DNA of 18,576 bases from an uncultured Eubacterium sp. (GCA_934317205.1 CAKREL010000046.1:1-18576), one strand, 5' to 3'; numbered from the stretch's first letter, positions 8,501 to 16,416 are shown. A program made the numbers and translations. Notes: a model not told the origin generated them from the letters alone.

Positions 8501-9520
8501 CTAAAATTGTTTTAAAAATCTGTCGTCATTCTCGTAAAGCAGACGCATGTCGTCGATTTCATATTTTAACAGTGCGATACGCTCCAAACCTACACCAAAT
8601 GCAAATCCTGAATATTCCTTTGGATCAATGCCGCTCATCTCAAGTACATGCGGGTGAACCATTCCACAGCCGAGGATTTCAATCCATCCCTCGCCTTTAC
8701 AGAAACGGCATCCTTTTCCACCACATTTGAAGCAAGTCACGTCTACCTCTGCACTCGGTTCTGTAAACGGAAAATGATGCGGACGGAATTTTACTTTTGT
8801 CTCTGGTCCAAACAACTCTTTTGCGAACTCCTGCAATGTTCCTTTCAGATCTGCAAATGTAACACCTTTATCAATGACCAGACCTTCAATCTGATGGAAA
8901 GATGGAGAATGAGTTGCATCTACTTCATCGGCACGGAATACACGTCCTGGAGCGATCATACGGATTGGCAGTTTGCCCTGCTCCATCACTCGAACCTGTA
9001 CTGGAGATGTCTGTGTACGAAGCACAATCTTGTCATTGATATAGAAAGTATCCTGTTCATCTTTTGCCGGATGATTTGCCGGAATGTTCAGAGCCTCAAA
9101 GTTATAGTAATCATACTCTACTTCTGGTCCTTCTACGACTTCATATCCCATACCAACAAAGATACGCTCAACTTCTTCTAAAGCGATAGTGTTCGGATGA
9201 CCATGACCCACGCGGTTTTTCTTTGCCGGGAGTGTTACGTCAATGACTTCTTTTTTCAGTTTATGCTCCAACTCCAGAGCTTCCATTTTCTTTTTGGTTT
9301 CTTCTAATTTCTGTTCGATGGCTGCTCTCGTCTCATTTACCATCTGACCAACCAGCGGACGCTCCTCCGGGCTGACATCTTTCATTCCTTTTAATACAGC
9401 AGTAAGTTCACCTTTTTTTCCAAGGAAAGCAACACGGACATCATTTAATCCGTTTAATCCCTCAGAACTTTCGATAGAAGCAAGTGCTTTTTCTCTGATC
9501 TGCTTTAACTTGTCTTTCAT
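8501..9520 (-). CDS. pheS: PheS, phenylalanyl-tRNA synthetase alpha subunit
   Basis: This is the 339-residue catalytic subunit of PheRS. An N-terminal coiled coil (about residues 1-90) is followed by the class II aminoacyl-tRNA synthetase core. Motif 2 is seen in [20 protein letters not shown] and motif 3 in [15 protein letters not shown] four-cysteine insert, [17 protein letters not shown], is the type found in clostridial PheS proteins and may bind zinc. ATG 9520 has a strong AAGGAG site about 7 bases upstream. The gene is the first of the operon and sits directly behind the T-box leader and its terminator, so expression should rise when tRNA-Phe is uncharged. Confidence 0.97.
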   Translation of the reverse strand: MKDKLKQIREKALASIESSEGLNGLNDVRVAFLGKKGELTAVLKGMKDVSPEERPLVGQMVNETRAAIEQKLEETKKKMEALELEHKLKKEVIDVTLPAKKNRVGHGHPNTIALEEVERIFVGMGYEVVEGPEVEYDYYNFEALNIPANHPAKDEQDTFYINDKIVLRTQTSPVQVRVMEQGKLPIRMIAPGRVFRADEVDATHSPSFHQIEGLVIDKGVTFADLKGTLQEFAKELFGPETKVKFRPHHFPFTEPSAEVDVTCFKCGGKGCRFCKGEGWIEILGCGMVHPHVLEMSGIDPKEYSGFAFGVGLERIALLKYEIDDMRLLYENDDRFLKQF

Positions 9521-9533
9521 CTTTAATCTCCTT

Positions 9534-9850
9534 TCAAAAAAAAAACGCCCCTTCGTAAAAAGGGACGAAAAATTTCCGCGTTACCACCCGGCTTTCCGAC
9601 ATGCATCGGACACTCTGATACGTAACGTGCATGACCCGTCTGTTCCTACTTAACTTTCTATTGTTCAAAACAGCAGCTCCAATGGGAATTTCACCAGATG
9701 TCTTTCCTTAAGTATATTCTCAGCCAACGTATACTCTCTCTGTAATCCGATCATCTGCCTACTAACATCTTCTCAGCTTTTTAAAAATATATTCTCCTGA
9801 ACTGTCATTCAGGAACGATCCGAACATGACAACATGTTCAAATCAAAACT
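9534..9850 (-). promoter_or_regulatory. Phenylalanine T-box riboswitch leader of pheST-queA
   Basis: On the minus strand the leader carries the conserved T-box sequence GGGTGGTAACGCGG (plus 9576-9589). It is followed by a terminator hairpin CGTCCCTT/AAGGGGCG (9546-9567) and a U-run (9534-9545). Upstream lie the AGAGAG motif and GTTGGCTGAGA apical sequence of Stem I, then GTGAAATTCCC, which places a UUC (Phe) specifier codon at 9686-9688. By family knowledge, uncharged tRNA-Phe pairs with the specifier and the T-box bulge, favours the antiterminator, and lets transcription enter pheS. Two further hairpins (9796-9813 and 9822-9839) lie between the predicted transcription start and Stem I. Confidence 0.93.
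9546..9567 (-). terminator. T-box conditional terminator before pheS
   Basis: CGTCCCTT and AAGGGGCG form an 8-pair stem (one G-U) with a TTTACG loop, followed by more than ten U residues running towards the pheS ribosome site. Its 5' side lies next to the T-box sequence that builds the competing antiterminator. Confidence 0.9.
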
Positions 9851-9856
9851 GTTTTC

Positions 9857-9885
9857 ATTCTAGCATAGCTTTTTTTAAATATCAA
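9857..9885 (-). promoter_or_regulatory. Promoter of the pheST-queA operon
   Basis: Minus-strand TTGATA (9880-9885) and TAGAAT (9857-9862) are spaced by exactly 17 bases, with a TG one base ahead of the -10 (TGCTAGAAT). Transcription would start near 9850. The -35 hexamer contains the TGA stop codon of the upstream membrane-protein gene, so the two units abut with no spare DNA. Confidence 0.75.
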
Positions 9886-10748
9886 GCATCTTTATCCTGC
9901 TTTCGCTCTTTTTTTCTGCGGCGTGCTTCCTGGATTTCTATCAGAAGAATTTCAAACATATTGTTGACCTCCGCGCATACCAGAAAAATATACATGCTGA
10001 TATAAAGCCAGAACATCAATAACAAAATGGTCGTCAGACTTCCATACAGGGAAAATCCATTGAAAAAATTCACATAAATTGATAATCCAAAAGAAAAAAC
10101 ATACCATGCAGCAGAGCATCCTACAGCCCCGATCAACTGACTTTTAAATGTGGCTGTTCGGTTTGGTAATACTTTATAAATAAACATAAAAAATACAATC
10201 AGAACAAAAAACAAAATGAGCAGACGTAATTTTAAGATAATATCTGTCACAATGGACAAAATCGGCGCATACTGCACCAGCATGTTCTGAATCTTTCGAC
10301 CAAATACCAAAAATACCATCAGCAAAATAATGACCAGAATCAACACAAATGTCTCAATCATCGCACGGAAACGCAATACAAACCAGTTTCGTGTCTCGTC
10401 AGTATCATAAACAATATTTAATCCGTAACGCAGACTCTGGATCGACTTTGCCGCAGAATAAATTGCAAAAACAACTGCGATTGGCAGTACTTTCGCTGAA
10501 TTTGTATATACTTCATCTACCACATGGATCAACAATGGGGTAATTTTAATCTGTCCCGGAATAACCATCTGAATGACTGACAACACAGTACTCTCGCTTA
10601 CTGGCGTAAATCGCAGCAGCGACAGAAACACAAGCAAAAATGGAATTGCTGACATTATAATAAATAACGCTGCCTGTGCTGCATAAGCTCCAATATTATC
10701 CTTTTTTAATTTTGCTAAAAAGAAACGTATCAAATGCTTATAATCCAT
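9882..10748 (-). CDS. YihY/BrkB family inner-membrane protein
   Basis: The 288-residue protein has about six membrane helices and the YihY/BrkB pattern: an N-terminal amphipathic region, then GAYAAQAALFIIMSAIPFLLVFLS, a middle DTDETRNWFVLR loop, and a C-terminal LYGSLTTILLLMFWLYISMYIFL pair ending in a charged lysine/arginine-rich tail. The family is widespread and was once mislabelled ribonuclease BN; its true function, possibly export or envelope upkeep, is not settled. The open frame extends to 10910, but the family-like start MDYKHLIRFFLAK at ATG 10748 has AAGGGGA 7 bases upstream and the extra 54 residues overlap the upstream gene's 3' end, so the shorter form is chosen. It follows the SpoIID-domain gene by 109 bp across a weak terminator. 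Confidence 0.85.
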   Translation of the reverse strand: MDYKHLIRFFLAKLKKDNIGAYAAQAALFIIMSAIPFLLVFLSLLRFTPVSESTVLSVIQMVIPGQIKITPLLIHVVDEVYTNSAKVLPIAVVFAIYSAAKSIQSLRYGLNIVYDTDETRNWFVLRFRAMIETFVLILVIILLMVFLVFGRKIQNMLVQYAPILSIVTDIILKLRLLILFFVLIVFFMFIYKVLPNRTATFKSQLIGAVGCSAAWYVFSFGLSIYVNFFNGFSLYGSLTTILLLMFWLYISMYIFLVCAEVNNMFEILLIEIQEARRRKKERKQDKDA

Positions 10749-10768
10749 AAGTTTTCCCCTTTTGTATA

Positions 10769-10808
10769 CAAAAATTCTATCTTTTTTATAATTACATCTC
10801 GATAGAAT
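10769..10808 (-). terminator. Weak intrinsic terminator after the SpoIID-domain gene
   Basis: On the minus strand ATTCTATC (10801-10808) pairs perfectly with GATAGAAT (10774-10781) over eight base pairs around a 19-base loop, followed by TTTTG. The stem is AT-rich and the U-run short, so some read-through into the YihY gene is likely. Confidence 0.45.
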
Positions 10809-10857
10809 ATCAGATTTTTTCAATTTGAGCAAGTTTTTTGTGCATAACTTTCCAAAT

Positions 10858-12885
10858 TTATTTTGCATACAACACGGTACCAGGGAAAAATTTCTCCAAA
10901 ATATCTGCATATATCATTCCTTTTTTTGCCATGCCATCTGCCCCATATTGACTCATTCCAATGCCATGACCAAGTCCGCCGCCAAAAACTTCATATCTGC
11001 CGTTTTCACTAACTCTTAAAGAAAAAAATGCACTCGGAAGCATGGTAAGAGTATCTGCACGGTTACCATTTTTATCCGTCAGCGACACACAATTACTCCA
11101 CAAAATCTTTCTTATGGCATTTTCATTATAAATGTGCGCTGTTCCACCTGAAAAATTCAGACACAGATCTGTGACACAACCTGATTCTGTACGATTCGCT
11201 ATACTTATTTCTGTGCAGGCACCAAATGCGGATGTATCCTGTGTCTGCGCCCCTGACTTATCTGTCAGAAATATCTTCCCATCTTTCTGATCTGCCACCG
11301 CCTGAATATTTTGTAATAGTTTTCCATCGCCAGATTCTGTCTGCAATACTGCTTTCCAACGGAAAAAACGACTTTCACTGTCATAAGCTGTCAACTGCCA
11401 ATTTTGCAAAAAAGCATCCATGTCTCCCGGAATATCTGCATCCGTCACCAGACTATTTTTCCCGAGATAAGATACAGGCTCTTGCTGCCACACTTCCAGT
11501 CCGGCAGTATAACCGCAGGATGTTGAAAAATAATATACCGATGCGATCATTCCCTGAAAAGTAAGAATCTGTCCTGCAGTGGCATTTACTGCATCTGTGG
11601 CTGCCTGATTGGCATTTTCCGGCAGATACACCTGACAGGCCGTGGTATCATCCACATCCGCATGATATTGTTCATAGGAAGTTCCAAGCACTTGCAATGC
11701 AGCATATGTTCTGGCACAAACAGCCTGCGCTTTTAATGCTTCCGGTGCAAAAGATGCGGGCATCTCACCAGGAACAACGCCATATAGGTATGCCTCCATT
11801 CCAAGCTCATTTACTACCCAGTAAATATCCATCCCCTCTTTTTGATAAATATGCAATACCCCATCATAAGCATTTTTTCCCGTTCCACTGGCATCCACCA
11901 AATACAGCTTTCCATCATCCACTGCTTCTGCCGTCACTTCGGATACTCCATGTGCTTTCATCCATACCCCACAATCTGAAACTTCATTTGCCGCAAAAAA
12001 CTGTTCTGTCTCGCCGGTGTTGCCAGATAACTTCCACATACTGTTACCCGTCAGACAAACAGACTGACGCTCCGGATTCTGCCCATGATCCTGGCTTAGC
12101 AGTACACGCACTTTTTGTGGAATCATAATAGATGCCGTATTGTTTTCCTGTTCTATATTTTCTGTTTTCTCATCATTTACTGCATTTTCTGCTCTTCCAT
12201 CATTTTTTTGTGAGCATTCACATTTTATGCCCAGAATTAAATTTTTCTGTACATAAACCACATATTCTTTTCCATATTCCATCCGACAACTTTGTAAATC
12301 GCAGTCATAATTTCCATTATCTGCTATGATTCGCTGTTCTCCCGGTACTTTTCCAAGATATTGCAATTTCACTTCATCAACCGACTCCTTTACCTGAAGT
12401 TTATCCAGAAGCATTTCATAAAACTGACACCACGTTTTCCTCGTCAGATTCTGCTGCAATACTTCTTCTTCAAAGTCACCTTCGGTTTCTTTCGTTAATA
12501 ACACTTTCTCCGGATTTACTTCATTTTTCTTCAGCAGTGCCACAAAATCATCCCAGCTATTCTCCATGCCAATCTTCTGAAGCATATTTTGAACATCTTC
12601 ACCGGTCAATAGATCATGAGTTTTGGGAAGCACCAGTTTTCTCGTTTCTTCTGGCGTCAGGCAGGCTGCCTGCAGATATCCTGCCAATTCTGCTGCAGCA
12701 ACCTGATCCATTTTTTCAGTTCCTCTTTCGCTTTCAGTTTGTTTTCCAACGCCAACAATCACCACTCCTGCATAAATAACAACACATATCAAAAAGATTT
12801 TTATACACAGCCGATATTTTCGTTTTCGCTGCATCTTTTTTCCTACATATCTGCGCCAATCGTTTTGTCTTATCTTGCTATCCAT
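10858..12885 (-). CDS. SpoIID/LytB domain protein with long N-terminal extension
   Basis: SpoIID proteins are membrane-anchored peptidoglycan lytic transglycosylases that thin septal wall during engulfment. Here the 675-residue protein has a basic N-terminus and one membrane helix (about 27-46), an extracytoplasmic region of about 300 residues that I do not recognise, and then the SpoIID domain. That domain includes NELGMEAYLYGVVPGEMP (the glutamate at about 374 matches the catalytic glutamate), PEALKAQAVCARTYA, and the C-terminal FGGGLGHGIGMSQYGADGMA. B. subtilis SpoIID is about half as long, so this may be a paralogue with a different role, perhaps in general wall turnover or spore formation. 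ATG 12885 follows AGGCGG. The gene lies just downstream of the 6S RNA terminator. Confidence 0.9.
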   Translation of the reverse strand: MDSKIRQNDWRRYVGKKMQRKRKYRLCIKIFLICVVIYAGVVIVGVGKQTESERGTEKMDQVAAAELAGYLQAACLTPEETRKLVLPKTHDLLTGEDVQNMLQKIGMENSWDDFVALLKKNEVNPEKVLLTKETEGDFEEEVLQQNLTRKTWCQFYEMLLDKLQVKESVDEVKLQYLGKVPGEQRIIADNGNYDCDLQSCRMEYGKEYVVYVQKNLILGIKCECSQKNDGRAENAVNDEKTENIEQENNTASIMIPQKVRVLLSQDHGQNPERQSVCLTGNSMWKLSGNTGETEQFFAANEVSDCGVWMKAHGVSEVTAEAVDDGKLYLVDASGTGKNAYDGVLHIYQKEGMDIYWVVNELGMEAYLYGVVPGEMPASFAPEALKAQAVCARTYAALQVLGTSYEQYHADVDDTTACQVYLPENANQAATDAVNATAGQILTFQGMIASVYYFSTSCGYTAGLEVWQQEPVSYLGKNSLVTDADIPGDMDAFLQNWQLTAYDSESRFFRWKAVLQTESGDGKLLQNIQAVADQKDGKIFLTDKSGAQTQDTSAFGACTEISIANRTESGCVTDLCLNFSGGTAHIYNENAIRKILWSNCVSLTDKNGNRADTLTMLPSAFFSLRVSENGRYEVFGGGLGHGIGMSQYGADGMAKKGMIYADILEKFFPGTVLYAK

Positions 12886-12925
12886 ATACCGCCTGTCCCT
12901 TCTCCAACGTTATATGCTAATGTAT

Positions 12926-12965
12926 GCAAAAAAATCAGGCATAATGCTTTCACATCATGCCTGAT
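12926..12965 (-). terminator. Intrinsic terminator downstream of the 6S RNA
   Basis: ATCAGGCAT and ATGCCTGAT (plus 12934-12942 and 12957-12965) form a 9-pair perfect stem around a 14-base loop. On the minus strand the stem is followed by TTTTTTT. It lies about 55 bases after the predicted mature 3' end of the 6S RNA and before the SpoIID-domain gene, so it would end the 6S precursor transcript. Confidence 0.8.
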
Positions 12966-13017
12966 AATATCTTTTGTATTTTATTTTTTATCTTTTGTAA
13001 AGTAAGATTTTTTCTTT

Positions 13018-13206
13018 TGTGATCCCAGAGTGCCGTTCCTGCAATTTTGACTCCTAGCAACGCTAGGGGGGCTTCCGCAACCAGTCTTCTGCCTTCCACT
13101 GCGAATTCGGTGGCCTGGCATCCAGCCGGCAATATAAGATTCCCATAAAAGAAAATGTAGGTTCAAAATAACAGGGTTCTCGCACACCCCAGGAATCGCT
13201 TTCGCT
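13018..13206 (-). ncRNA. ssrS: Probable 6S RNA (regulator of RNA polymerase)
   Basis: 6S RNA mimics an open promoter and binds the housekeeping RNA polymerase. No protein is credible here, yet a near-consensus promoter drives the region. The minus-strand transcript of about 190 bases folds into the expected rod. A closing stem GATTCC-TGGG-GTGT pairs with GCAC-TC-TGGGATC; CCTG pairs with CAGG, and ATTTTGA (13163-13169) with TCAAAAT (13044-13050). A large bubble follows, whose 3' side carries a small hairpin CCTAGC/GCTAGG (13053-13067), then an apical arm with CCAC/GTGG and CCAG/CTGG. A 3'-side bubble hairpin is known in Gram-positive 6S RNAs. Signal recognition particle RNA was considered, but its GGAAGGNAGCAGC core is missing. 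The identity is inferred from architecture, not from a database match. Confidence 0.75.
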
Positions 13207-13213
13207 ATAATTG

Positions 13214-13242
13214 ATTATACTTTACTATGTGCATCTTGACAA
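13214..13242 (-). promoter_or_regulatory. Near-consensus promoter of the 6S RNA
   Basis: On the minus strand TTGTCA (13237-13242) and a perfect TATAAT (13214-13219) are spaced by 17 bases. This is one of the two best promoters in the window and puts the transcript start near 13206. The -35 lies only about 18 bases after the cdd stop codon. Confidence 0.85.
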
Positions 13243-13260
13243 TAAAAAATTCAATTTTTT

Positions 13261-13680
13261 TTAGGAAAGTTCTGGTGCTGTTGCCAATTTTTCTTCTTTT
13301 AAGGAAAATGCATATGGTAACAATTCTGCCAAAGTTGCAGAGGTATATCTGCCATCGCAATTAAGCATGATCACTTCAAAATCTGCTTCACAAAATTCTG
13401 CCATCACCTGTCGGCAAACACCACATGGAGAAGTCAGATCTTTGCTGTCACTGATGATCGCAATGGCTTCAAATTCACGGTAACCTTCTGAAACTGCTTT
13501 AAAAATGGCAGTGCGTTCTGCACAATTTGTTGGTCCATAAGCAGAATTTTCGATATTACATCCAGTAAAAATCGTACCGTCTTTACATAGAAGAGCTGCA
13601 CCAACATGAAACCCGGAATACGGGGCGTATGCTTTTTCTTTTGCTTCCCTTGCTTTTTGAATCAATTCTGTCAAATCCAT
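13261..13680 (-). CDS. cdd: Cytidine deaminase
   Basis: Cdd hydrolyses cytidine and deoxycytidine to uridine and deoxyuridine for salvage. The 139-residue protein is of the short homotetrameric type. Zinc ligands are visible as C53 in TNCAERTA, with the catalytic E55, and C86 and C89 in SPCGVCRQ; the substrate-binding FHVGAAL and NIENSAYG motifs are intact. An in-frame codon at 13713 would add 11 residues that overlap deoC; ATG 13680 begins MDLTELIQKA as the family does and has GGAGAA 5 bases upstream. That ribosome site lies in the last codons of deoC, and only one base separates the deoC stop from this start, so translation is probably coupled. Confidence 0.96.
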   Translation of the reverse strand: MDLTELIQKAREAKEKAYAPYSGFHVGAALLCKDGTIFTGCNIENSAYGPTNCAERTAIFKAVSEGYREFEAIAIISDSKDLTSPCGVCRQVMAEFCEADFEVIMLNCDGRYTSATLAELLPYAFSLKEEKLATAPELS

Positions 13681-13681
13681 C

Positions 13682-14332
13682 TTATTCTCCGTCCTGCAGC
13701 ATTGCAATTGCACTGCTTGTACCTATTCGGCTACAGCCTGCAGCAATATAGTTTTCCATATCTTCTTTGGAACGAATACCGCCTGCGGCCTTAATCTTTA
13801 CATTCGGTCCTACATGTTGCTTCATCAGTACCACATCCTCCAATGTCGCACCGGCGGTTCCGAATCCGGTTGAGGTTTTAATAAAATCTGCACCTGCTTC
13901 TGTCACTGCTTCGCACATCCGGATTTTTTCTTCTTCTGACAGATAACATGTCTCAATGATAACTTTCAAAATCTTATCACCTGTCGCTTCCTTAAGCAGA
14001 CGAATTTCCTCTGTCACCTGTGCATACTGTTGATTTTTCACCATACCGAGGTTGATAACCATATCAATCTCATTTGCACCATCTTTCAACGCCTGGCGTG
14101 TCTCCATCAATTTCGCCTCTGTGCTTGCATTTCCAAGAGGGAAACCGACAACCGTGCAAATATTTAATTCCGGAAAATATTCATGTGCACGCTTTACATA
14201 GCTACTTGGGATACACACGGAAGCCATTCTGAAAAACCTTGCTTCCTGACACAACTGCTGAATCTCATTCCAGGTTGTAACTGCCTTTAAGTCAGTATGA
14301 TCCACAAATCTGTACAATTCTTCTTTTTTCAT
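13682..14332 (-). CDS. deoC: Deoxyribose-phosphate aldolase
   Basis: DeoC splits 2-deoxyribose-5-phosphate into acetaldehyde and glyceraldehyde-3-phosphate, feeding deoxynucleosides into glycolysis. The 216-residue TIM barrel shows the start DHTDLKA, the Schiff-base lysine K152 in FIKTSTGFGTAGAT, a second active-site lysine K181 in VKIKAAGGIRS, and D90 in ANEIDMVINLG. ATG 14332 follows GAGG about 10 bases upstream. It is the first gene of a deoC-cdd pair; phosphorylase and phosphopentomutase genes often found with it are not in the window. Confidence 0.96.
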   Translation of the reverse strand: MKKEELYRFVDHTDLKAVTTWNEIQQLCQEARFFRMASVCIPSSYVKRAHEYFPELNICTVVGFPLGNASTEAKLMETRQALKDGANEIDMVINLGMVKNQQYAQVTEEIRLLKEATGDKILKVIIETCYLSEEEKIRMCEAVTEAGADFIKTSTGFGTAGATLEDVVLMKQHVGPNVKIKAAGGIRSKEDMENYIAAGCSRIGTSSAIAMLQDGE

Positions 14333-14369
14333 ATTATCTTTACCTCATTTTTACGAATGATTTCATGAT

Positions 14370-14398
14370 AATATATTTTGCAAAAAAAATCTATACAA
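14370..14398 (-). promoter_or_regulatory. Candidate promoter of deoC-cdd
   Basis: On the minus strand TTGTAT (14393-14398) and TATATT (14370-14375) are spaced by 17 bases. The -10 matches five of six positions and the -35 four of six. The AT-richness of the region makes chance matches possible. The start would fall near 14363, giving a leader of about 30 bases. Confidence 0.45.
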
Positions 14399-14476
14399 AC
14401 TGGTATTTTCAGAAATTGTCACAACAAAGAATCATTTTCCTGATGTTTCCGGGAAATAATCACCAGAACTTATCAT

Positions 14477-14550
14477 AATAAAGGTGATTTTCCTGAACAT
14501 GCCATTTTACTCAAATAAAAATCACATGCTTAATGAAAATCACCTTTATT
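14477..14550. terminator. Long inverted repeat after the small membrane protein gene, possible terminator
   Basis: AATAAAGGTGATTTTC (14477-14492) and GAAAATCACCTTTATT (14535-14550) are perfect 16-bp inverted arms with a 42-base spacer. They begin 9 bases after the stop of the minus-strand gene at 14560. No clear U-run follows on either strand, so termination would be atypical; the stem itself ends in TTTATT. The rest of the 14333-14559 gap has a small imperfect hairpin at about 14437-14463 and the deoC promoter. Confidence 0.5.
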
Positions 14551-14559
14551 TCTAAGTCA

Positions 14560-14916
14560 TTACATATACTTTTTCTTTGCTTTACTTAATTGCATTAGAA
14601 ACCAAACGATTCCTACCACAAACACTGCGATTCCAATAGCTTTGGCCACCTGTGTTTTCAAAAATACCTCCACAGCCAGTTCATATAAACCATAACCAGC
14701 ACAGATAAATCCAAAAATCATTGTCTTTGGTGCCATCAGTTCGCAGAAGTCTTTTGGTTGACGGATCCGCACCAGATCCTGCTGTGACACAAGCCACTGC
14801 GGCACCTGATGGTCTTGTCTCATTTTCCGTGCAGTAGTAATAGAATAAATGCCACACACGATCAGAATAAAATCAAATATGGTCATAATTCCGGTATTTC
14901 CCATAGCTGCTATCAT
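14560..14916 (-). CDS. Small three-helix membrane protein of unknown function
   Basis: I do not recognise this 118-residue protein. It has three probable membrane segments: about 11-29 (MTIFDFILIVCGIYSITTA), about 65-86 (TMIFGFICAGYGLYELAVEV), and about 91-111 (AIGIAVFVVGIVWFLMQL). A basic cytosol-facing loop with polar residues lies between the first two, and the tail is KAKKKYM. ATG 14916 lies 6 bases after the thrC stop, and an AGGAG overlapping the thrC end is 11 bases upstream, so it is probably co-translated with thrC from the same mRNA. ATGs at 14904 and 14886 are alternative starts. A link with threonine synthesis is suggested only by position. Confidence 0.7.
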   Translation of the reverse strand: MIAAMGNTGIMTIFDFILIVCGIYSITTARKMRQDHQVPQWLVSQQDLVRIRQPKDFCELMAPKTMIFGFICAGYGLYELAVEVFLKTQVAKAIGIAVFVVGIVWFLMQLSKAKKKYM

Positions 14917-14922
14917 GCTGTA

Positions 14923-16416
14923 TTATTCTCCTATTTCAAGAAACTCTTTTACCACCTTCGGCATTTCTGCAACTTCACATACGGTCTTGTGAAGCACTTT
15001 GGCGCTGCGGATATCCTCAATAGCCTGCGGAACTTTCACGTTTGCGATCTTGGAGAGTTCGTCCACCAGTTCAAAATCTGTCATGGAATCATATTTTTCA
15101 TCAATGGCATCCATAACGCTTCTTGTGAATTTAAATGGACTTGCAGTAGAAGCAATGACAGTCTTTGTCTCATCCTTTGTCTCTGCTTTATATTTTCCAT
15201 ATACACCAGCTGCAACTGCAGTATGTGTGTCGATAACATAACCAGTTTTCTCATATAATGAGGAAATCACTTCTGCTGTCTCTTTCTCTGTTGTGTAATT
15301 TCCGTAGAAGCTCTCTAACTGATCCTTCATTGCATCTGTGATAATATATTTTCCATCTGTAGATAATGCCGCCATCAGTTTTGCATTTTCCTCTGCATTC
15401 TCACCTGCAATACGGTAGATCAGACGCTCCAAGTTACTGGAGATCAGAATATCCATAGACGGAGAAGATGTCAGAATAAACTCACGGTTTCTGTTATATT
15501 CACCTGTACGGAAGAAGTCATATAATACTTTATTCTCATTAGACGCACAGATTAATTTTGCGATTGGAAGTCCCATATTTTTCGCATAAAAAGCGGCTAA
15601 AATATTTCCGAAATTTCCAGTCGGAACTACCACATTGATAGGTTCTCCTTCAGTGATTTTTCCGTTTGCATACATTTTTGCATATGCATATACGTAGTAA
15701 ACGATCTGCGGAACCAGACGTCCGATGTTGATAGAGTTTGCGGAAGAGAAACGATAACCTGCCTCAAGCAGCTCCTTTTTCATCTCCGGGTCAGAAAACA
15801 TCTGCTTTACACCAGTCTGCGCCTGATCAAAGTTTCCATGGATTCCTACAACGAATGTATTATCACCCTTCTGGGTCACCATCTGCTTTTCCTGGATTGG
15901 GCTGACACCGTTTTTCGGATAAAATACAATAATCTTGGTCCCTTCTACATCTGCGAAACCTGCCAGTGCAGCTTTTCCGGTATCTCCGGAAGTTGCAGTC
16001 AGGATAACGATATCCTCTTTTACTTCATTTTTGCGGGCTGCTGTGATCAGCAGATGCGGAAGAATAGACAATGCCATATCTTTGAATGCAATCGTTGCGC
16101 CGTGGAATAATTCCAGATAATAAGCTCCATCTGCTTCTACTAACGGTGCAATCTCCGGTGTGTCAAATTTGGAATCATAAGCACGATTGATACAGCTTTT
16201 CAATTCTTCTTCTGTAAAATCTGTCAGAAATCTGCTCATAACTGCATATGCAGTCTCCTGATAACTCATTTTGGCCAGTTCCTCTACCGGAATGTCCAGT
16301 TTTGGAATCTCTGTCGGCACATACAATCCTCCATGCTTTGCCAGTCCATTTAAAATTGCCTGGGAGGCAGTTACTTTTTCTGATGCATCTCTGGTATTTG
16401 CATATAAAATTGCCAT
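14923..16416 (-). CDS. thrC: Threonine synthase
   Basis: ThrC converts O-phosphohomoserine to threonine using pyridoxal phosphate. The 497-residue protein is of the long form found in clostridia. It shows the N-terminal GLAKHGGLYVP, the PLP lysine K112 in ELFHGATIAFKDMAL, the phosphate-binding ATSGDTGKAAL (141-151), FVVGIHGNFDQAQTGVK, and VVPTGNFGNILAAFYAKNMG. An open frame runs to 16464, but the ATG at 16416 has AGGAAG 7 bases upstream and begins MAILYANTRD like the family, so the extra 16 residues are not included. The gene stands apart from other threonine genes in this window and is followed by the small membrane protein. Confidence 0.96.
   Translation of the reverse strand: MAILYANTRDASEKVTASQAILNGLAKHGGLYVPTEIPKLDIPVEELAKMSYQETAYAVMSRFLTDFTEEELKSCINRAYDSKFDTPEIAPLVEADGAYYLELFHGATIAFKDMALSILPHLLITAARKNEVKEDIVILTATSGDTGKAALAGFADVEGTKIIVFYPKNGVSPIQEKQMVTQKGDNTFVVGIHGNFDQAQTGVKQMFSDPEMKKELLEAGYRFSSANSINIGRLVPQIVYYVYAYAKMYANGKITEGEPINVVVPTGNFGNILAAFYAKNMGLPIAKLICASNENKVLYDFFRTGEYNRNREFILTSSPSMDILISSNLERLIYRIAGENAEENAKLMAALSTDGKYIITDAMKDQLESFYGNYTTEKETAEVISSLYEKTGYVIDTHTAVAAGVYGKYKAETKDETKTVIASTASPFKFTRSVMDAIDEKYDSMTDFELVDELSKIANVKVPQAIEDIRSAKVLHKTVCEVAEMPKVVKEFLEIGE

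Noticed and set aside
8116..8730. A 204-codon plus-strand open frame across the pheT start, the spacer and the pheS end.
   Set aside because: It overlaps two certain genes in the opposite sense, consists partly of the DNA repeat, and has no ribosome site or recognisable domain.
10749..10910. An N-terminal extension of the YihY/BrkB protein by 54 residues.
   Set aside because: It overlaps the SpoIID-domain gene, lacks family similarity, and the internal ATG at 10748 has a good ribosome site.
12950..13187. Two short minus-strand open frames in the 6S region.
   Set aside because: No convincing ribosome sites or protein features; the RNA fold and promoter explain the region better.
13018..13206. 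Signal recognition particle RNA as the identity of this RNA.
   Set aside because: The conserved GGAAGGNAGCAGC domain IV sequence is missing, and the fold has a large central bubble.
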